This document shows positions 46,975 through 52,343 of a stretch of DNA of 52,343 nt, piece after piece. Each line of letters starts with the position of its first letter. Positions within the stretch are counted from its first letter, which is position 1. The position numbers and the translations under genes are program-made. Location of the stretch: contig RXIX01000011.1 in NCBI GenBank assembly GCA_003989075.1, forward strand, positions 1 to 52,343, in the 5' to 3' direction. Source of the stretch: Candidatus Competibacteraceae bacterium. Its GTDB lineage: Bacteria; Pseudomonadota; Gammaproteobacteria; Competibacterales; Competibacteraceae. Under the pieces are notes generated by a model. The model saw only the letters and a program-made list of their open reading frames with translations, did no database searches and was not told the origin of the DNA.

Positions 46975-47001
46975 CCTCTGACTGCACAGGTGGGTCAGAG
47001 G
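46975..47001. repeat. Inverted repeat followed by T-rich tract in the hisB / DUF1499 intergenic region
   Basis: CCTCTGAC (46975-46982) and GTCAGAGG (46994-47001) are 8-base perfect arms around 11 bases. On the plus strand a TTTT and then TTTTTT tract follows within 20 bases, giving terminator-like form, although no plus-strand gene ends there. It lies 52 bases before the DUF1499 ATG. Confidence 0.4.
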
Positions 47002-47053
47002 GTGGGGTTTTATGTTTTTTCACGGCGTTAATTTTCACACAGGCGTATGAACC

Positions 47054-47506
47054 ATGATGAACAGGCACGTTAAAGACGGACACGGTTGGGCGCTGCTCCT
47101 GATCGGGTTGCTGGCGGGCTGCTCGGGCGGACGGCCGCCGGTCGCGCAGGATCCCGCCGCTGGTCTGCCACCCTGTCCGCCTTCGCCCAACTGCGTCTCC
47201 TCGCAGGCAAGCGATCCTGACCAGCGGGTGGAACCGCTGCGCTATGACGATGCGCCGGCGGCGGCGCGGGCGCGCCTGCTGACGGTGATAAACGGTATGG
47301 AACGGAGCCAGGTCACGCAGGCCAGCGCCGATACGCTGCAGGTCGAATTCCGCTCGGCGGTATTTGGCTTCGTCGATGATGTCGAATTTCGCTTCCGCCA
47401 GCCGGGCTTGATCGAACTGCGCTCGGCCGCGCGCAGCGGTTATTACGATTTTGGCGTCAATCGTGAGCGCATCGCGCAGATTCGCGCCCGCTTCGAGTCG
47501 CGCTAG
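47054..47506 (+). CDS. DUF1499 lipoprotein
   Basis: The 150-residue protein has a lipoprotein signal ending in LLAGC (Cys23). The DUF1499 body has the family opening CPPSPNCVSSQA and the conserved LQVEFRSAVFGFVDDVEFRF core. The fold family has no known function; many members are lipoproteins. A second ATG directly follows the first. It is divergent from hisB, and its stop overlaps that of the GGDEF-EAL gene by 4 bases on the other strand. Confidence 0.85.
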   Translation: MMNRHVKDGHGWALLLIGLLAGCSGGRPPVAQDPAAGLPPCPPSPNCVSSQASDPDQRVEPLRYDDAPAAARARLLTVINGMERSQVTQASADTLQVEFRSAVFGFVDDVEFRFRQPGLIELRSAARSGYYDFGVNRERIAQIRARFESR

Positions 47507-49776
47507 TCCGGTATCCGCTGCCAGGGTGGATCGCGCAGCAGGGCATCGGCGGCGGCAGCATCGACCGGCCGCGAGAAGTAATAACCCTGGCCGAAATCGC
47601 AGCCGAGCGTGCGCAGTGTCGCCAACTGCTCAGCGGTTTCCACACCCTCGGCGACCACGGTCTTGCCCAGGGTGTGGGCCAGGCCAATGATCGCGGCAAC
47701 AATCTGGGCGCGGCTGGCATCGTGATCCATCGCCTGCACAAAGGAGCGGTCGATCTTCAGGGTGTCGAAGGGAAACTGGTGCAGGTAGCTCAGCGCGGAA
47801 TAGCCGGTGCCAAAATCGTCCATGCTCAGCGGGAAACCCTGTTCATGCAGGCGCTGCAGGGTTTCCTGGGCAGCCGTGATGTCACCAAGAATGGCGCTCT
47901 CGGTGATCTCCAGGTTGAGCAGGGCCGGATCGCAGGCTTGGCGCTGCGCCAGGCTACTGATCTCCTCGGCGAGATTGGTGGCGGTGAACTGCCGCCCGGA
48001 CAGGTTGACGTTGACCACCGGCGGCTGGGCATGGTGCCGCATCCAGTGGCGTACCTGCTGGCAGGCGCTTTCCAGCACATAGCGGCCAATCGGCAGGATC
48101 AGCAGGGTCTCTTCAGCGATTGGGATGAAATCGCCCGGCGCGACCATGCCACGGGTCGGATGGCGCCAGCGCAGCAGGGCCTCGAAACCCTTGAGCCGGC
48201 CACTGACCAGTTCGACAATGGGCTGATAGTGGAGCAGAAATTCCTGGCGCGGCAAGGCGCGGCGCAGATCGTGTTCCAGATGCATCAGTTGCACGATGCG
48301 CTCATGCATCGACGGATCGAACGCGGCGCAGCGGTTATGGACGCTACCGCTCTTGGCCTGATACATGGCGATATCAGCGTCACGCAACAGCAACTCGGGC
48401 TCCTGATAGCGATCATCGGCGATCACGATGCCCACGCTGGCGTTAATGTAGATCTCGTGATCATCGAGATTGAACGGTCTGGCCAGGGCATACAGCAGGC
48501 GCTCGGCACAGGCGCGCGCCTTGTCAATCTGAGCCATCCGGGCGAGCAGGATGACGAACTCATCGCCGCCGATCCGGGCGATGGTATCCTTCTGGCGCAG
48601 GCAGGCGCGGAGCCGCCGGCCAATCGCCACCAGCAGCCGGTCACCGACATTGTGGCCGAGACTGTCGTTGATGACTTTGAAGCGATCCAGATCGAGGAAC
48701 AGCAGGGCAAAATGTTCATTGGGCTGCTGTTGGCAGTGGTGCAGGGCCTGGGCGAGGCGCTCCAGAATGGCCGCGCGGTTGGGCAGGCCGGTCAGCGGGT
48801 CATGGAACGCGTGGTAATGCAGCGCCTCTTCATGCTGGCGACGCTCGGAAATGTCACGCACCACCGCCAGCAACAGTTGGCGCGTGCCGGCGCTGATACG
48901 CTTGAGCTGGATTTCAGTCCACAACCGGCGTCCACTGGCGGTACGCAACGGGCATTCGATGCGCTGCGCCCGCCCGGCCAGTGCCCGCCGCCAGCGCCAT
49001 TTCCAGACAACCGGCTTGAAATCAATCAGCCAGCTGTTCAGCGACTGCTGACGCAATTCAGCCGGCGGACAACCGAGCAGGTCGACAGTCTGCTGGTTGG
49101 CATCAAGCAGTTGGCCGCCGGTATCGAACACCAGCAGGGCATCGTGGGCGCTGTCGAACAGGGTGCGGTAATTGGCCTCGGCAGCCTGGAGCGCGCGCAG
49201 AGTACGCTGCTGCGTCCGCAGCCCCAGGTAAATCTTGAGTGCCGTCATCGCGATCAGCACGTCGTCCTCGGTGAATTCGTCGGTATGCGGATCCAGTGGA
49301 TGAGGCTGGCGATTGGCCAATAGCAGGGCATGGTTGCTGTCCTGCGGAACGGTGACCCACAGCCAGTTGCGCAGGCCGACGGCGCGCAGAGCCGCCCGCG
49401 CCGCATTCGGCACTTCCTGGACATTCTGGCTGCTGGCACAGGCGGGCAAGGCCGGCAGGCTGAAGTCCGCGTCCAGGCCCAGGCCATGACAGAGCACAAA
49501 ATGATCCGCCGCGGGTCGCCAGCGCAGTATCGCCACGCACTCGACCCGCAGCGACTCGGCCAGCAGGCTGTTGAGAATGTCGCCAAGCGATGCCCCCGGC
49601 GTCGCCTGGCTGCTCTCGTAGAGGCTCTGCACAATCAGGGCGATGGCGCGGTTGCGGCTGGCATCGCGGCGCGCCTGTATCAATTCCTGTTGCAGGCGCA
49701 GCAGCCGGCTGCCGATCTCGTCATACTGGCCCCGGTAATAGGCCAGCGCCTGCTGCGTATCCAGCGGTGTAGTCAT
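47503..49776 (-). CDS. GAF-PAS-GGDEF-EAL cyclic-di-GMP protein
   Basis: The 757-residue cytoplasmic protein has a coiled coil (about 15-45), a GAF-like domain (50-190), a PAS domain (196-312), GGDEF (320-485) and EAL (495-750). The GGDEF signature is intact (403-407), with an inhibitory RxxD site RQKD (394-397) five residues before it. The EAL side keeps EALLRW (from 532), VNLSG, EITES, DDFGTGYS (653-660), LKIDR and AEGVE. Both cyclase and phosphodiesterase activities are therefore possible. No membrane helix is seen. It lies 9 bases after the FIST gene on the same strand, so the FIST protein probably regulates it. Confidence 0.92.
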   Translation of the reverse strand: MTTPLDTQQALAYYRGQYDEIGSRLLRLQQELIQARRDASRNRAIALIVQSLYESSQATPGASLGDILNSLLAESLRVECVAILRWRPAADHFVLCHGLGLDADFSLPALPACASSQNVQEVPNAARAALRAVGLRNWLWVTVPQDSNHALLLANRQPHPLDPHTDEFTEDDVLIAMTALKIYLGLRTQQRTLRALQAAEANYRTLFDSAHDALLVFDTGGQLLDANQQTVDLLGCPPAELRQQSLNSWLIDFKPVVWKWRWRRALAGRAQRIECPLRTASGRRLWTEIQLKRISAGTRQLLLAVVRDISERRQHEEALHYHAFHDPLTGLPNRAAILERLAQALHHCQQQPNEHFALLFLDLDRFKVINDSLGHNVGDRLLVAIGRRLRACLRQKDTIARIGGDEFVILLARMAQIDKARACAERLLYALARPFNLDDHEIYINASVGIVIADDRYQEPELLLRDADIAMYQAKSGSVHNRCAAFDPSMHERIVQLMHLEHDLRRALPRQEFLLHYQPIVELVSGRLKGFEALLRWRHPTRGMVAPGDFIPIAEETLLILPIGRYVLESACQQVRHWMRHHAQPPVVNVNLSGRQFTATNLAEEISSLAQRQACDPALLNLEITESAILGDITAAQETLQRLHEQGFPLSMDDFGTGYSALSYLHQFPFDTLKIDRSFVQAMDHDASRAQIVAAIIGLAHTLGKTVVAEGVETAEQLATLRTLGCDFGQGYYFSRPVDAAAADALLRDPPWQRIPD

Positions 49777-49785
49777 GCGCAGCGC

Positions 49786-51015
49786 TCAGGCATGGACGGT
49801 AAACAGGGCCAGGACACCGGTCCAATCCAGTGGCCGCGCCCGGTCCAGAATCGGCGCGATCTCTACGCCGGAATAAAAGCCCAGCAGTGGGCAGCGGGTT
49901 GCCACCTGCTGGCGAATCGGCGCGGTTTCATCGTCATGTAGACCACTGAAGGCGGTGGAACGACCGGCACAGTCAATATACAGGCCAAACAGCGGTTCGC
50001 GTTTGCCCAGCGCAGCCAGCAGGGCCGTGGTCTGCTGGCGGGCGGATTCGAACATCCGCGCCGGATCGTACAGCATCAGTTGTACCCGCGAGCCACGCTG
50101 AAAATCAGCCTCAAACAGAATCAAGGCATCGCTGCGCAGATCGGCGGCCATCACCAGACGGTTGACATATTGCCGGTCGTTGAAGGGCGCAAACGGATCG
50201 CCATGCTTCTCTCCCAGGGTCAGGGACAGCAGCGGCTGCCGCGCCGCCAGCGCTTCGCGGCTGGTGCCCAGACGCGCCGCCACCAGCGCCAAGGCCGGCT
50301 GGCCATCCAGCTCCAGCACCCGCGCACCGTCGATGGCCGTGATTTCGAGAAAATCGCTGACCGGGTAGCAGCCGTGGGTAATGGCGATGTGCGCGTGCAA
50401 TTGCGACGGCAGCACCACCGCCAGCGCGGCATGCCGGCGCACGTTCTGGCCATCGAAGATGTAGCTGCTGGAAAAGCGCAAATCATCGAGCATGCCAGCA
50501 CCGAGCAGTACCGGCGCCGATGTATCGTCCAGGCCCGTATACAGACCATCGAGCAGCCGGCTGCAGATATGCACATCCAGCGGCTCACTGCTTTTGACCG
50601 AGTCATAAAACAACAGTACCGGACCAGGATCGGGCAGGCCGGCCAGCATGGCGCCAAGCTGTCGTCCAGCGGCGGCCTCGTCCTGATCGAGGCCGTCCAC
50701 GACCCGCAGCGTCAGCGGTGCGAGATCTGCGGAGAACAGCAGCAGACCGCAGGCATGGCCGCTCATCGATACGCCGGTGGCGGTGATCAGGCCAGCGGCG
50801 CAACCCCCGACCAGCGGAATCGACCCTAGCGCCGCCCGAAAGCCACGCAGCAATTCCTCCGGAGCGTGCTGCCCACCGCAAATGACCAAAGCCCAGCCGG
50901 GCGATGTGCCGACCGGCAGTTGCTGCAACGCCGCTACGGCTGCCTGACGGGCAACGGTATAGGCATCGGCATGCTGCGCCTGTCCGAGAACAACGGCATG
51001 ATGCGGGATAAGCAT
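49786..51015 (-). CDS. FIST domain sensor protein
   Basis: The 409-residue protein has a FIST N domain (about 30-220; LVGGCAAGLITATGVSMSGHACGLLLFSADL region) and FIST C domain (about 225-400; ending near LLGFYSGVEIAPI). FIST proteins bind small ligands; some, such as NosP, bind haem and sense nitric oxide. Nothing read here decides between those. The ATG at 51015 has GGAGAG upstream and is preferred over a GTG five codons earlier. It is co-oriented and 9 bases from the GGDEF-EAL gene. Confidence 0.85.
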   Translation of the reverse strand: MLIPHHAVVLGQAQHADAYTVARQAAVAALQQLPVGTSPGWALVICGGQHAPEELLRGFRAALGSIPLVGGCAAGLITATGVSMSGHACGLLLFSADLAPLTLRVVDGLDQDEAAAGRQLGAMLAGLPDPGPVLLFYDSVKSSEPLDVHICSRLLDGLYTGLDDTSAPVLLGAGMLDDLRFSSSYIFDGQNVRRHAALAVVLPSQLHAHIAITHGCYPVSDFLEITAIDGARVLELDGQPALALVAARLGTSREALAARQPLLSLTLGEKHGDPFAPFNDRQYVNRLVMAADLRSDALILFEADFQRGSRVQLMLYDPARMFESARQQTTALLAALGKREPLFGLYIDCAGRSTAFSGLHDDETAPIRQQVATRCPLLGFYSGVEIAPILDRARPLDWTGVLALFTVHA

Positions 51016-51171
51016 GCAATGACTCTCCACGCAGAACTGAATCGGGGAGGATACGGGGCAGCGCGGCGCAATGATTCGCGCGGCTAACGGCTAATATAGT
51101 TTACGGTGAAAGAGGGGGGAACGCGCGGTGCTGGTCCGCACCGTGTCAGATGATATGACGAGAATACAAGG

Positions 51172-51246
51172 CCGCCACTGACCTGGCTGCTACCTGGGTG
51201 GGGGGATCCGGGTAGCAGCGGTGGGGGGAGAGCAGGTCAGTGGCGG
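51172..51246. repeat. Two-tier long inverted repeat after the cytochrome c peroxidase gene
   Basis: Outer arms CCGCCACTGACCTG (51172-51185) and CAGGTCAGTGGCGG (51233-51246) are perfect 14-mers. Inner arms CTGCTACC (51187-51194) and GGTAGCAG (51211-51218) are perfect 8-mers. The G-rich spacers between them contain runs of G (about 51195-51206 and 51221-51230). It begins 26 bases after the peroxidase stop on the minus strand and ends in a mixed T-containing tract. It is probably the terminator or 3' stabiliser of that mRNA; the G-runs are an unusual extra. Confidence 0.6.
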
Positions 51247-51272
51247 TGGGGCAAGGAGTTAGCCGCGCGGTA

Positions 51273-52313
51273 TCAGTTCTCGGTCAGCAGGTCGCCGGGC
51301 GTCGGCGGCAGGCGCGGCATGGTCTGCTGTGGGAACGGCCCATCCAGCGCGCCGAGGAAGGCAACAATATCCGCTACCTGTTCAGGACTCAGTTCCTTAT
51401 TGAGCTGGGTCTTGGCCATCACCCGTACTGCCTCGTCCAGCGTCTTGACCAGGCCATTGTGGAAGTAGGGCGCGGTGTAGTTGAGATTGCGCAGGGTCGG
51501 CACCCGCCACATCGACTTGTCGGCGTCGTTCTTGGTGACGGTATAGCGGCCAAGATCCTCGGTCAGCTTGTACTGGGTCTCGTAGACACTGCCCGGGAAC
51601 GTCGGGAATTTCATGAAGAAGCCGGTGCCCTGCGGCAGATTGGCGGCGCCGTTGAAGGCCGGCCCGGAATGGCAGGCGGTGCAACCGGTCGCGGCAAAGG
51701 TCTCCATGCCCTTGATCTGCTGCGCGCTCATCGCCGTCTTGTCACCCTTGACGTAGCGGTCATAGGCGCTGTTCGGGGTGATCAGGGTGCGCTCGTAGGC
51801 AGCGATGGCCTTGGCAGCATTGTCCATGGTGATGACATCGCCATCGCCAAACGCGGCCTTGAAATAGGGCTGATAACCGGGAATGGCGCGGATACGGCCG
51901 ATGGTCGCGTCGAGATTGGCCATGCCCATTTCGATCGGGTTGGCCGGCGGGCCCTTGGCCTGTTCTTCCAGACTCGGCGCGCGCCCATCCCAGAACTGCA
52001 CCGAATGAAAGGCCGCATTCCACACCGTTGGCGCGTTGCGACCGCCCACCTGACCATGCACGCCGATCGAAGTCGGGCGATGGTCGTCACCGCCTTCCAT
52101 GACGTTATGGCAGGAGAAGCAGGACACCGTGCCGGTCGAGGAAAAGCGGGTATCGAAATACAGCATCTTGCCCAGCTCGACCTTGGCGGCGGTCGTAGGA
52201 TTATCAGCCGGGGCCGGCGCGGTCTCGGGCAGGGCCTGCCAGGCATCGGCGGCAAATGCCGTGCCGCCACAGGCCAGCAGGCTGAGTACATACGGAATAA
52301 CGCGCATGCGCAT
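51273..52313 (-). CDS. Di-haem cytochrome c peroxidase
   Basis: The periplasmic enzyme reduces hydrogen peroxide with electrons from small cytochromes or azurin. The 346-residue protein has a signal peptide (about 1-21, ending TAFA) and two haem sites, CFSCH (65-69) and CTACH (211-215). The bacterial peroxidase core WDGRAPSLEEQAKGP, PTLRNLNYTAPYFHNG and a short C-terminal tail are present. The ATG at 52313 has a strong GGGAGG RBS 7 bases upstream. No regulator is in view. MauG-like proteins are related, but the sequence order fits CcpA better. Confidence 0.9.
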   Translation of the reverse strand: MRMRVIPYVLSLLACGGTAFAADAWQALPETAPAPADNPTTAAKVELGKMLYFDTRFSSTGTVSCFSCHNVMEGGDDHRPTSIGVHGQVGGRNAPTVWNAAFHSVQFWDGRAPSLEEQAKGPPANPIEMGMANLDATIGRIRAIPGYQPYFKAAFGDGDVITMDNAAKAIAAYERTLITPNSAYDRYVKGDKTAMSAQQIKGMETFAATGCTACHSGPAFNGAANLPQGTGFFMKFPTFPGSVYETQYKLTEDLGRYTVTKNDADKSMWRVPTLRNLNYTAPYFHNGLVKTLDEAVRVMAKTQLNKELSPEQVADIVAFLGALDGPFPQQTMPRLPPTPGDLLTEN

Positions 52314-52343
52314 AACAATTCCTCCCGTTTTTTATGGAAGTTG

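Noticed and set aside
46854-47053. Histidine attenuator before hisB
   Set aside because: No leader peptide with consecutive His codons is visible upstream of hisB.
47674-49323. 549-codon plus-strand frame opposite the GGDEF-EAL gene
   Set aside because: It is antisense to a gene with intact catalytic motifs and shows no recognisable domain.

Overview
The window is a GC-rich stretch of a Gram-negative chromosome, most likely from a gammaproteobacterium. The evidence is LPS heptose and lipid A export genes (hldE, msbA), an MltD-type lipoprotein lytic transglycosylase, SthA, PilU, RF3, an Aas-like enzyme, and a hisBHAFIE-tatABC block. A class III PHA-synthase-like protein fits a Chromatiales- or Competibacter-like storage bacterium, but that placement is only a guess. 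Apart from the tRNA, nearly everything is protein-coding; no gene-free gap reaches 300 bases, and I see no insertion sequence, CRISPR array, rRNA or complete prophage.

Layout. (1) 1-4.1 kb, accessory: an ionotropic-glutamate-receptor-like channel diverges from an Fe-S L-serine dehydratase that carries a twin-arginine signal; a PhaC-like cysteine hydrolase follows. (2) 4.2-7.7 kb: mltD, a mercaptopyruvate sulfurtransferase and rlmJ. (3) 7.7-10.4 kb: a complete three-gene AmmeMemoRadiSam locus. (4) 10.3-12 kb: an overlapping set of CYTH triphosphatase, L,D-transpeptidase and DUF2064 nucleotidyl/glycosyltransferase, then an Hpt protein. (5) 12.4-17.2 kb: mfd, tRNA-Thr(CGT) with a terminator, a Sel1 protein and an RMF-like 65-residue protein. 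(6) 17.3-22.5 kb: msbA divergent from hldE, which is translationally linked to an FAD oxidoreductase and an aldo/keto reductase. (7) 22.5-30.2 kb: aminotransferase, pilU, sthA, aas-like gene, prfC. (8) 30.4-35.8 kb: a MoxR ATPase plus DUF5682 protein behind purEK, then a small unknown gene. (9) 35.8-41.6 kb: mutS, an AT-rich nuclease-helicase fusion with a Schlafen-group-3-type helicase domain, and corA. (10) 41.7-46.9 kb: hisBHAFIE-tatABC on the minus strand. (11) 47-52.3 kb: DUF1499 lipoprotein, a FIST sensor paired with a GAF-PAS-GGDEF-EAL protein, and a di-haem cytochrome c peroxidase.

Most promising for new biology: the glutamate-receptor-like channel with a non-GYG filter beside a predicted exported serine dehydratase; the MoxR-DUF5682 pair, whose DUF5682 N-terminus has TraB/TIKI-like motifs; the PD-(D/E)XK-Schlafen-helicase fusion as a candidate one-gene defence system; and the hldE-FAD oxidoreductase-aldo/keto reductase operon. 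Family names rest on motifs read by eye; no database search was possible.
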